Source of the DNA: Caldilineaceae bacterium
Lineage (GTDB): Bacteria; Chloroflexota; Anaerolineae; Caldilineales; Caldilineaceae
Length of the DNA: 64,000 nucleotides
Direction of reading: 5' to 3'
Assembly (NCBI GenBank): GCA_022842065.1
Contig: JALHQH010000001.1
Coordinates: 124,001-188,000, forward strand
The notes under the pieces were generated by a model, which was not told where the DNA came from, did no database searches, and saw only the letters and a list, made by a program, of their open reading frames with translations. The position numbers and the translations under genes are program-made. Positions 17,003 through 26,100 of this stretch are shown here, piece by piece (position 1 is the first letter of the stretch; every line of letters starts with the position of its first letter).

Positions 17003-18286
17003 ATGATTAACACCCGTCAAGAGCAAGATTATTGGGATCCCGCCCGTAAAGGGTTTGTGACCAACTACCCCAATTTCCCCCATTGGAAACGGCTAGAAGC
17101 CGCACAGATGGAGGATCGGCGACCCCTCAACATCTATTTACATACCCCCTTTTGTATTCAACGGTGTAGTTACTGTTACTACAAAACGATCAACCTGCGC
17201 GGCGAGGAGAAGCAAAAACGTATGGGCCGCTATGTGGATGCGCTTTGCCGCGAGCTAGAACTGGCCGCTGAAATTTATCATTTAAAAAATCGACCGGTCA
17301 TCTCGATTTACTTTGGCGGCGGCACCCCTAGCCTGTTGCCCGACGACCAGTTGCTCCAGATCAATGAGACGCTACGCAAAAATTATACCTTGCAGAATGC
17401 TGAATATACGGTTGAGGCCGAACCGGTGACCTTGACGGAAGAGAAGGCGGCGACGATTATAAAAATGGGTGCCACGCGTATGAGCATGGGCGTGCAATCG
17501 TTTGATACCGACATTATTAAAAATTCGCACCGCTTGGACGACGAGAAAAAAGTGTTGCGCGCGATTGAATTAGCCAAAACGATTGGAATTCCGCTCAACA
17601 TTGACCTAATGAGTGGTCTGGCCGGCGAAACTCCGGCGACTTGGGCGCACAGCATCAGTCGCGCGATTGAAGCCGGCGTCCACAGTATTACAGTTTATAA
17701 GACCGAACTCTATGCCAACACTGAATATTATCGCGGGCTGAAGAATAAGACCCTGGAACTGCCCTCCGATGACGAAGAGTTGCGCTATATGCAGCACGCT
17801 ATGACCGAGTTGGAAAAAGCTGACTATATTCCGTGGAGCTTTTACACCTTTACTAAGCAGGGCCAATATGCCCACGTGCATACACCCAGCATCTTCCGTG
17901 GCGATGATTACTATGCCTTTGGCACCTCTGCTTTTGGCCGCTTGGGCAACTACCTCTTCCAAAATACCAACGACGAAGAGAAATATCTTGAACTGCTCGA
18001 AAATGGGCAATTGTCTGTACAACGGGGCTATACGCTCACACTGTTGGATAGTATGATTCGCGATGTGGTCTTGAGTATGAAGCTGATCAGCTTCAATTTG
18101 CGTGATTTCCAAAAAAAGTATGGTTTCAAGTTAGAATCACTTTGTGCTGACACGATTAAAGAATTGGTGGAAGATGGCTTTATCACCATGTCTGATGATG
18201 CCCTGCATCTGACGAAAAAGGGCATTCTCTACGGCGACTATACCGGCAAAAGTTTCGCCCGTACCCTGATGAATATGTATAGCTAG
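17003..18286 (+). CDS. HemW-like radical SAM enzyme
   Basis: 427 residues, ATG 17003 with GGAG. The 4Fe-4S-binding motif is C51-x3-C55-x2-C58 in HTPFCIQRCSYCYY; SAM-binding GGGTPS follows near residue 111. The C-terminal half (about 300-427) is a HemW-type winged domain. The fold is that of coproporphyrinogen oxidase-like proteins, which also includes class C radical SAM methylases and cyclopropanases. It follows the ACP by 12 bp, so a role on an ACP-bound acid is more likely than heme metabolism. The nearest known logic is NosN acting on NosJ-bound indolic acid. Exact reaction unknown. Confidence 0.85.
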   Translation: MINTRQEQDYWDPARKGFVTNYPNFPHWKRLEAAQMEDRRPLNIYLHTPFCIQRCSYCYYKTINLRGEEKQKRMGRYVDALCRELELAAEIYHLKNRPVISIYFGGGTPSLLPDDQLLQINETLRKNYTLQNAEYTVEAEPVTLTEEKAATIIKMGATRMSMGVQSFDTDIIKNSHRLDDEKKVLRAIELAKTIGIPLNIDLMSGLAGETPATWAHSISRAIEAGVHSITVYKTELYANTEYYRGLKNKTLELPSDDEELRYMQHAMTELEKADYIPWSFYTFTKQGQYAHVHTPSIFRGDDYYAFGTSAFGRLGNYLFQNTNDEEKYLELLENGQLSVQRGYTLTLLDSMIRDVVLSMKLISFNLRDFQKKYGFKLESLCADTIKELVEDGFITMSDDALHLTKKGILYGDYTGKSFARTLMNMYS

Positions 18287-18317
18287 AAACTGGCAGTGAA
18301 TCATTGGAAAACAGTCT

Positions 18318-18998
18318 ATGCTGATCTCCTACACACATCAATTCATCTTTTTCCATGTCGCCAAAACCGCTGGTATGAGTGTGCGCAATACCCTGGCTCC
18401 TTATACGCAGGAGCCAGAAAAATTCAAAATCAAACGACCATTGCAGCGACTGGACGGGGCATCCAATCCCTTTTACGAAGCGTGGGAAGCATGGCTCTTG
18501 CATGCGCGGGCGCGCGATGCACAACAATTCCTACCCGCGTCGGTCTATACCAGCTTTTACAAGTTCGCCTTTGTGCGCAACCCCTGGGATTGGCAAGTTT
18601 CGATGTATCACTTTATTTTGAAAGAGCCAACCCATCTCAAACATGAACTTATCAAATCATTTGGCAGCTTTGAACGCTATCTGGCCTGGGTGATCGACAC
18701 CCCTAACCCTTATCCCAAGGGAGCAACCAAGCTACAAAAGGATGTGATTAGCGACGCCCAGGGCAAGCTGCTGGTGGACTTTGTGGGACACTATGAAACG
18801 TTGACGCAGGACTTTGCCCAAGTCTGCCAAAAATTGAACATTACAGCGCAATTGCCCCATGTGAACAAGTCTACCCATCATGACTATCGCGCGTATTACA
18901 CTGACTATACTCGTCAGATCGTAGCCGACCATTTTGCGGCGGATATCGCGTTATTTGGGTATACATTTGAAGGCATACAAGAGGTAAGCATCAAATGA
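18318..18998 (+). CDS. Sulfotransferase 1 (sulfotransfer_2-like)
   Basis: 226 residues, ATG 18318. The 5'-phosphosulfate-binding loop is IFFHVAKTAGMS near residue 10. The 3'-phosphate site is FAFVRNPWDWQVSMYHF near 78, the typical RNPxxRxxS-type strand. Family members transfer sulfate from PAPS to hydroxyls of glycans or small molecules. It overlaps the next gene (P-type ATPase) by ATGA. Belongs to a different subfamily from the two sulfotransferases at 32809 and 34901. A phenolic or alcohol oxygen of the product is the likely acceptor (inference). Confidence 0.85.
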   Translation: MLISYTHQFIFFHVAKTAGMSVRNTLAPYTQEPEKFKIKRPLQRLDGASNPFYEAWEAWLLHARARDAQQFLPASVYTSFYKFAFVRNPWDWQVSMYHFILKEPTHLKHELIKSFGSFERYLAWVIDTPNPYPKGATKLQKDVISDAQGKLLVDFVGHYETLTQDFAQVCQKLNITAQLPHVNKSTHHDYRAYYTDYTRQIVADHFAADIALFGYTFEGIQEVSIK

Positions 18999-21199
18999 TT
19001 ACACGTTTATTGAGTCCGAAAAAGAAATCATTGATTAATCATCTGCATGAAGGAGTATCCTCTGCGCAAAATGGTTATAGTGCGTCGATCTTTGTCAATG
19101 GCAACAAATCACACCAAGAAACTCGGCACCCGCTGTTGGCTGAGGTCAAAGCCTTCTACGAAGAGGTGCAGCGCGAGGTAGCCCCAGTAGTGCGCCCAGT
19201 GCTAAACCCGGTGATACGTGAAGTGGGCGAAAAGCTGACGGCCTTAGACGACCACTGGCAGCGCTTTGTGCAGCAGCATATCGATCCGTTGCTGATGGGA
19301 AAACTGCGCGGCCAGCAAAAGGCCGAGCTTAACCTTGGCCTGAGCGAAGTCGAGAAGGATGCCAATCGGCGCGTGATCCTGGCTGTTGGCAACATCGGGG
19401 TTGCGCTGGCGGCAACGCACCTCTTTCTGCCGCTGGCCGCCGCCAATATTGCCTTTTCCACCTGGCTGGCCTGGCCCATTTATGAGCGTGGTTACCAGAT
19501 GTTGGTGAAGCAGCGTCGCTTGTCCTATCCCATCGTCTTGATCGGCTCCGAAGTTGCCACCTATCTCGGTGGTTACTTTGTACCAGCCAGCGTTGGCATT
19601 CTGGTAGCGATGGCCACCCAGAAGTTGATCCAACAGACCGAGGATCATTTCCGACGTGAATTTATCGGCGCCTTTGGACCGCAGCCGCGCACCGTCTGGG
19701 CCGTAGTGGACGGGGTAGAAGTCGAGATCCCCTTTGCGGCGATTGGTCATAGGGATATTTTGGTGGTCGAGGCGGGCCAAACCGTGCCGGTGGATGGCGT
19801 TGTAACCCACGGGCTGGCGACCGTTGACCAACATATGTTGACCGGCGAGAGTCAACCCGCCGAAAAAGCTTTGGGGGATCGAGTGCTAGCGGCGACCATT
19901 GTGTTGGCCGGGAAACTCTATGTCCAGGTCGAGAAGACCGGCGCCGAAACCAACGCGGCCCAGATTGCCCTGATCTTGCAAAAAGCGGCCAACCATAAGC
20001 TTAGCTTTCTCTCACGTGTGCGCAACTTTAATGACGGCATGGCTGCTCCACTCTTGGGCGTGGGTGCGTTGGGTTGGTTGACTTTGGGACCGTGGGCGGC
20101 CGCGGCGATTATGGGTACGGGCGTCGGTGCCGTGGCACGCATCGGCGGCCCGCTGTCGATGTTGAGCTATATGAATATTGCTTCACGGCGGGGCATCTTG
20201 GTCAAAGATGCGCGGGCGCTGGAAGTCTTTCAGCGCGTGGATACCATTGTCTTTGACAAGACCGGTACCCTCACGCTGGAGCAACCCCAAGTGCAGGCGC
20301 TGCACCTCTTTCGTGAAGTGGCCGGCGACGCATTCGACGAGGCAACCTTGTTGCGTTATGCCGCTGCCGCCGAGGCCAAACAGAGCCACCCGATTGCCAA
20401 AGCCATCCTGACCGCCGCTGTCGAACGGGCGTTGCCACTACCCATCCTGGATGATGCCCGCTATGAAATGGGCTACGGCATCAAAGTTGTCATTGAGCAA
20501 CAGACCGTACGCGTCGGCAGCCGGCGCTTTATGGAAATAGAAGGCCTGCCCATCCCGGCCGATTTAGACGCTCTGCAAAATGCCAGCCATGCTAAAGGCC
20601 ATTCGCTGGTACTGGTCGCCGTAGACGAACAGGTCGCCGGGGCCATCGAACTAGCCCCGACCATTCGCCCTGAGGCCAAGCGTGCCATCGCCGAACTACA
20701 GGCACAGGGGTTGGCGCTCTACATCATCTCCGGCGACCACGAAGCACCGACTCGTCACTTGGCCGAGCAGTTGGGCATCGAACACTACTATGCCGGCGTC
20801 CTGCCGCAAGACAAAGCCGCGCTGGTCGAGGGACTGAAAGCCGAGGGGCGCACGGTCTGTTTTGTTGGTGACGGCATCAATGATGCCATTGCCCTCAGCA
20901 AGGCGCACATCTCGGTCTCGCTGCGTGGGGCAACCACCATTGCCACCGACACGGCGCAGGTCGTGTTGATGAGCCAGGACTTGAGTCATCTGACCTTTCT
21001 GCTCACCATGGCGCGCCAGTTCAATGGCACGTTGAAGCTGCTCTTCCGCCTGACGGTGCTGCCTGTGGCGCTGGTGACCGGCACGACCTTTCTGCTGCAT
21101 ACGGGCATCTATTTTTCGATTTTGATCGGCACACTGGGCTTTTGGTCCGGGGTTGGGATCGCTTTGTTGCCGTTGCGCAATGATCAACAAGCACAATGA
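18995..21199 (+). CDS. P-type ATPase 1, HMA-like fold without metal-binding CPC
   Basis: 734 residues, ATG overlaps the previous stop. Actuator loop LTGES at about 282-286, phosphorylation motif D421KTGTLT, and hinge GDGINDA near 625 are all intact, so it should cycle ATP. The membrane motif that is CPC or similar in P1B metal pumps reads IGGPLSMLSYM, without Cys, His or Ser-Pro-Cys ligands. There is no N-terminal metal-binding domain; instead about 110 polar residues precede the membrane region. Substrate unknown. It sits inside a biosynthetic operon, between a sulfotransferase and a halogenase, so a role in product handling or cation supply is possible. Paralogues at 36487, 38285 and 63726. 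Confidence 0.85.
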   Translation: MITRLLSPKKKSLINHLHEGVSSAQNGYSASIFVNGNKSHQETRHPLLAEVKAFYEEVQREVAPVVRPVLNPVIREVGEKLTALDDHWQRFVQQHIDPLLMGKLRGQQKAELNLGLSEVEKDANRRVILAVGNIGVALAATHLFLPLAAANIAFSTWLAWPIYERGYQMLVKQRRLSYPIVLIGSEVATYLGGYFVPASVGILVAMATQKLIQQTEDHFRREFIGAFGPQPRTVWAVVDGVEVEIPFAAIGHRDILVVEAGQTVPVDGVVTHGLATVDQHMLTGESQPAEKALGDRVLAATIVLAGKLYVQVEKTGAETNAAQIALILQKAANHKLSFLSRVRNFNDGMAAPLLGVGALGWLTLGPWAAAAIMGTGVGAVARIGGPLSMLSYMNIASRRGILVKDARALEVFQRVDTIVFDKTGTLTLEQPQVQALHLFREVAGDAFDEATLLRYAAAAEAKQSHPIAKAILTAAVERALPLPILDDARYEMGYGIKVVIEQQTVRVGSRRFMEIEGLPIPADLDALQNASHAKGHSLVLVAVDEQVAGAIELAPTIRPEAKRAIAELQAQGLALYIISGDHEAPTRHLAEQLGIEHYYAGVLPQDKAALVEGLKAEGRTVCFVGDGINDAIALSKAHISVSLRGATTIATDTAQVVLMSQDLSHLTFLLTMARQFNGTLKLLFRLTVLPVALVTGTTFLLHTGIYFSILIGTLGFWSGVGIALLPLRNDQQAQ

Positions 21200-21307
21200 C
21201 AAAGAACCGGCCTTGAAACACGCTGGATGCCGAAGGGCATGCTCGTCCACACTATTTCGTATTTCATTTTTGCGCGCAACAACGTTACCACATTCGGAGA
21301 AGTCACC

Positions 21308-22951
21308 ATGTACCGAGATTCTAATTCAGTAATCCGCGATGTCCTCATTGTCGGCGGCGGGACAGCCGGCTGGATGACAGCGGCCTACCTCACCAAAGCC
21401 TTTGGCCACGCCGTGAAAATTACCCTGGTCGAATCGCCCAGGATTCAGAAAATTGGCGTGGGCGAGGCGACGACTCCCAATCTACAAAAGGTCTTCTTCG
21501 ATTTCCTGGGCATTCCAGAACAAGAGTGGATGATGGCGGTCAATGGCTCGTTTAAGGCTGCGGTTAAGTTTGTCAACTGGCGAAAGCGGGAAGCGGGTGC
21601 ATCCCCCAATCATTTCTATCACCCTTTTGGCATTCTCCCTAATGTCAATGGCGTACCGTTGCCACAATATTGGTTCCACACAACACAGGGCAAAGGCGAG
21701 CCGGTAGATTATGCTTGCTTCCGTGAACCCTATCTCTTGGATGCCAAACGCTCGCCTCGCTTTATGGACGGTACCCCAGCCGTGCCTTCGGCCTGGCATT
21801 TCGATGCCCATTTGGTTGCGGATTTTTTGATGCGCTGGGCGACCGCACGCGGCGTCAATCGGATTCTGGACGAGGTCAAACATGTCCAATTAGATGAACA
21901 GGGGGCGCTGGCGTCGGTTGAAACGATGGAAGGTCTGTTGCTTTCGGCTGATTTCTACATTGATTGCACTGGTTTTCGCGGCTTGTTGATCAATCAGGCG
22001 CTGGGCGAACCCTTTATCAATATGAAGGATCAATTATTATGCGACAGTGCAGTCGCCGCTGCCATCCCCAACGATGATGAGCAGCTAGGGGTTGAACCTT
22101 ACACGTCTGCCATTGCCATGAACGCCGGTTGGACCTGGAAAATCCCCATGTTAGGCCGTTTTGGCTCTGGCTATGTCTATTCAAGTGATTTTGCCAGCGA
22201 AGAAGAAGCGATTCGCGATTATTGTCAGCTATGGGGTTTGCAAGAGTCAGCGGTCAACTTTAATCGCATCCGTTTCCGCACGGGCCGCAACCGGCGGGCT
22301 TGGGTCAAAAATTGTGTCAGCATTGGCCTTTCTTCCTGTTTTCTAGAACCGCTCGAATCAACCGGCATCTACTTTATTACCGCGGCGATCTACCAATTAG
22401 CCAAATATTTCCCAACGCGGGCCTTTGAACCGGTGTTGGTTGAACAATTCAATCGCGAAATTGAATTTATGTACGATGATTGCCGTGATTTTGTGCAGGC
22501 GCACTATTTCACCACGACCCGCGACGATACAGCATTCTGGCGCGCCAACAAGAATGAACTCAACCTGAGCGACAGCATCCGTGAAAAGATTGCCTTGTAT
22601 AAAGCTGGCCTGCCGGTCAATCCACCCCTGAGTAGTGAGGATGACTATTACGGTTCCTTTGATAACGAGTTCCACAACTTCTGGACCAACGGTAGCTATT
22701 ACTGCATTTTTGCCGGAATGGGCTTTCTGCCAGAGCGCTCCTATGCGCGTATTGCCTATGAACCGGAGATGGTGCAGCAGGCATCTACCCTGTTTGCCCG
22801 CATCAAACAACAGCAACGCAATTTAGGGGAACAGTTGCCGAGCACCTACGAATACCTGCGCCATCTGCACAGCATCGAAAACTCAGCGGCCAGAAGCCCG
22901 GCGCTGCGCATCAGCCATACCAACCCCGCGGCTTCGATACTAACGCGGTAA
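21308..22951 (+). CDS. FAD-dependent tryptophan-type halogenase
   Basis: 547 residues from ATG 21308 (GGAG upstream; the open frame extends to 21227 without support). FAD-binding GGGTAGWMTAAYL near residue 16. The catalytic Lys region is NGSFKAAVKFVNW, Lys about 83. The halogenase signature WTWKIP is present near residue 276, which shields flavin peroxide from substrate. These enzymes need a flavin reductase and chlorinate or brominate electron-rich aromatic rings. The aromatic acid (4-hydroxybenzoate) or its carrier-bound form is a reasonable acceptor (inference). All key residues are kept. Confidence 0.92.
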   Translation: MYRDSNSVIRDVLIVGGGTAGWMTAAYLTKAFGHAVKITLVESPRIQKIGVGEATTPNLQKVFFDFLGIPEQEWMMAVNGSFKAAVKFVNWRKREAGASPNHFYHPFGILPNVNGVPLPQYWFHTTQGKGEPVDYACFREPYLLDAKRSPRFMDGTPAVPSAWHFDAHLVADFLMRWATARGVNRILDEVKHVQLDEQGALASVETMEGLLLSADFYIDCTGFRGLLINQALGEPFINMKDQLLCDSAVAAAIPNDDEQLGVEPYTSAIAMNAGWTWKIPMLGRFGSGYVYSSDFASEEEAIRDYCQLWGLQESAVNFNRIRFRTGRNRRAWVKNCVSIGLSSCFLEPLESTGIYFITAAIYQLAKYFPTRAFEPVLVEQFNREIEFMYDDCRDFVQAHYFTTTRDDTAFWRANKNELNLSDSIREKIALYKAGLPVNPPLSSEDDYYGSFDNEFHNFWTNGSYYCIFAGMGFLPERSYARIAYEPEMVQQASTLFARIKQQQRNLGEQLPSTYEYLRHLHSIENSAARSPALRISHTNPAASILTR

Positions 22952-23031
22952 ACGGACCAAGTGTACAACAGGTCAAGCCATTTCTAGTGCAGCCGGGTAT
23001 CTGTTTTTCTATCTTTCGTGTGGTTGTTTTG

Positions 23032-23068
23032 AAACTCATAGTTTTTGAATGACTAAAACTATGAGTTT
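23032..23068. terminator. 14-bp perfect inverted repeat between halogenase and NRPS1
   Basis: AAACTCATAGTTTT (23032-23045) pairs with AAAACTATGAGTTT (23055-23068), 9-nt loop. The right arm ends in TTTT-rich sequence, so it could act as a weak terminator or a small palindromic insertion. Confidence 0.55.
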
Positions 23069-23163
23069 TAAACAGATCTTACTTTTAATGGGCGAACTGA
23101 GCTTCTGGTCAGGAGCGGGTCGCTTTGTTACCTTTGCGCAATTCTAATAGGAGTAATGCGGGC

Positions 23164-26100
23164 ATGATAACTGACGCCGAACGTCACAAATTGTTGGTCG
23201 AATGGAATGGTACGACCACCGATTATCTTAAGGACAAGTGTATCCACCACCTCTTTGCAGAACAGGTGGAACGGACAGCCGATGCCATTGCCGTTGTCTT
23301 TGAAAACCAGCAACTTACCTATCGCCAGTTAAATGAACGCGCCAACCAGCTTGCCCACCACCTGCAGCGGTTAGGGGTGGGCAGCGAGACATTGGTCGGG
23401 GTCTGCATGGAACGGTCGCTGGAAATGATTGTCAGCTTTTGGGCCATTCTCAAGGCTGGCGGCGTCTATCTGCCGCTCGACCCCAGCTACCCGGCGGAAC
23501 GGTTGGCGTTTATGCTGGAGGATGCCGCTCCAGCCCTGATTTTGAGCAAAACCCAGCATCGCGTCCTTTTCCCGCAGAAAATGCCACTCGTCAATCTGGA
23601 TGCCGTGGCAACCGTGGTGAATGCACAGCCTGCGACAAATCCTGCTACCAACAGTACGGCGGAAAGTTTAGCCTATATCATTTATACCTCCGGTTCAACG
23701 GGCCAGCCCAAAGGGGTGTTGGTGGAACATGGCGGGATCGGCAATTTAGCACTGGCACAAAGCGAGCAATTCGCGGTGCGCGTGGACAGTCGCTTTTTGC
23801 AGTTTGTGTCGCCTAATTTTGATGTCTCGGTTGGCGAGATCGTCACCTGCCTCTGTGCTGGTGCCACCTTGGTCTTGGCACCGCCGGATCTGTTGCTGAC
23901 GAGCGAACAGTTACCGCAGCTCATCAACCACTATGCCATCACGCATATCGAGGCCCCGCCGGTTCTGTTAGCGATGCTGAACCCAGATCTACTGCCAACC
24001 GTACAAAGTGTGATCACCGGCGGGGAAACCTTTTCTGTAGACCTGGCCCGCCGTTGGTCAACGAAGTCGCGTTTTATCAACGCTTATGGGCCAACTGAAA
24101 CAACGGTCACTGCTACGCTGCTCAACTGTACTGCGTATCCTATAACAACGCAATCACCGCCGATTGGCAAACCGTTGGCCAACAAACAAATCTACATTCT
24201 TGATGCAGCCTTGCAGCCCCTGCCCGTCGGTATACCCGGCGAACTCTATATCGGTGGAGTCGGCGTCGCGCGTGGGTATTTAAATCGCCCCGAATTAACC
24301 GCCGAGCGCTTTATTGCCAATCCGTTTGCCACAGGTCGGCTCTACTGCACCGGCGACCTGGCCCGCTGGCTGCCCGATGGGAACATCGAATTCTTGGGAC
24401 GCATTGACCAACAGGTGAAACTGCGCGGCTTCCGCATTGAACTGGGCGAAATCGAAGCCGTCTTGCGCCAACATCCAGCCGTGCAGGAGGCTGTGGTCAT
24501 CGCCCGCGAAGATGTGGCTGGAGAGAAGCGGTTGGTAGCCTATGTGGTTGCAGACAAGGAGAGGGGGAGACAGGGAGATAGGGAGATTAGGCAAGATGAC
24601 TTCCCCCCTTCACCATCTCTCTCTCTCTCAGTGTCCGATTTCTTCGTGTCCGATTTGCGCAGTCATCTGCAACAGAAGCTGCCGGAGTACATGGTGCCAA
24701 GTGCCTTTGTGTTGCTGGAGGGGCTGCCACTCACGCCGAATGGCAAGGTAGATCGCAATGCATTACCTGCACCCGCGGCAGTTCCCCTACAACGTGATGA
24801 CGAAGATTCCATCCCGCGCACACCCACAGAAATCACATTGGCGACGATTTGGCAAGAGGTCTTACGCATTAAGCAGGTCGGGCGGCACACCAATTTTTTT
24901 GCTTTGGGCGGGGACTCGATTATCAGTATGAAGGTGGTCGCGCGTGTGCGCCAGGCTGGACTGCAAATGACCACACGCGATTTGTTTCAATATCAGACTA
25001 TTGCCCAATTGGCCCCAATCATCAATCCTGTCACAACCGCGCAACCCGACCAAATGGTTACGCCGGGTGATGTACCACTGACGCCGATTCAGCAATGGTT
25101 TTTCAACCAAAATCAACCGGAACCACAGCATTTTAATCAGGCGATGCTGCTCGAAACAACACCATTGGTCAATCCTGATTGGCTCACACAAGCGCTTCAA
25201 CAGTTGATTCGCCATCACGATGCGCTGCGCCTACGTTTTACCCAGGCGGGAGAAAGTTGGCGACAGTTTCATACCGATGAACAAGAGACGGTCGCCTTAA
25301 CTATCATTGATCTGGCTTTCGCGGCAATGGAAGAACGCCAACGGCAGTTGGCTTCCAAAGCCGAGTGGGCGCATAGCAATTTCGATCTGACCACTGGCCC
25401 CTTGTTGCGCGCCGTACTCTTTGACTATGGGGCCGATGAACCCGGTCGTCTGTTGTTGGTCATTCATCATCTAGTGGTGGATGGGGTCTCTTGGCGCATT
25501 TTGCTCGAAGACCTGCAAACTGCCTACCAGCAGCTCAGCCAAGGTGCTCTGATCGAACTGCCCGCCAAGACCACCTCTTTTCAGGCTTGGGCACACTGGC
25601 TGGTCCAGGTTGGTCAGCAAGCTGTTGCCCAAGAATTGGCTTACTGGCAACAAACGCTAACGTACCCGCCACTTGTTTTGCCAATGGAGCGGACGGTTGC
25701 TGGGGAGAGCGCGGTGTTGGAGGATACGCTAGCATCGGCAGGCGATGTTGTCTGTCGGTTTTCTGCTACCGAGACGCACGCACTGTTATATGATGTCCCC
25801 CCGGTCTACCAGACACAAATCAATGACCTGTTACTGACCGCCCTCCTGCAAAGTGTGAACCGTTGGAGCGGGCAACGTTTTCTGCAACTTGATCTAGAAG
25901 GACATGGCCGCGAAGACAGCATAGGGTCAACGGTGCTACCGCGGACGGCCAATCCCCCCGACCTGTCGCGCACGGTCGGCTGGTTTACTTCATTTTTTCC
26001 TGTCAGCTTGGAGCAAGACCAGACAGAGCCGGGCGCATTGCTGCAAAGCGTCAAGCAACAACTGAGCCGCATCCCCAACCGCGGGGTTGGCTACAGCATC

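Noticed and set aside
17003..18286. Heme-pathway HemW / coproporphyrinogen oxidase
   Set aside because: Fold agrees, but its position 12 bp after an ACP makes a carrier-bound substrate more likely. Left as HemW-like.
18995..21199. Heavy-metal resistance (Cu/Cd/Zn) pump
   Set aside because: No CPC or metal-binding domain and a biosynthetic gene context; kept as a P-type ATPase of unknown substrate.
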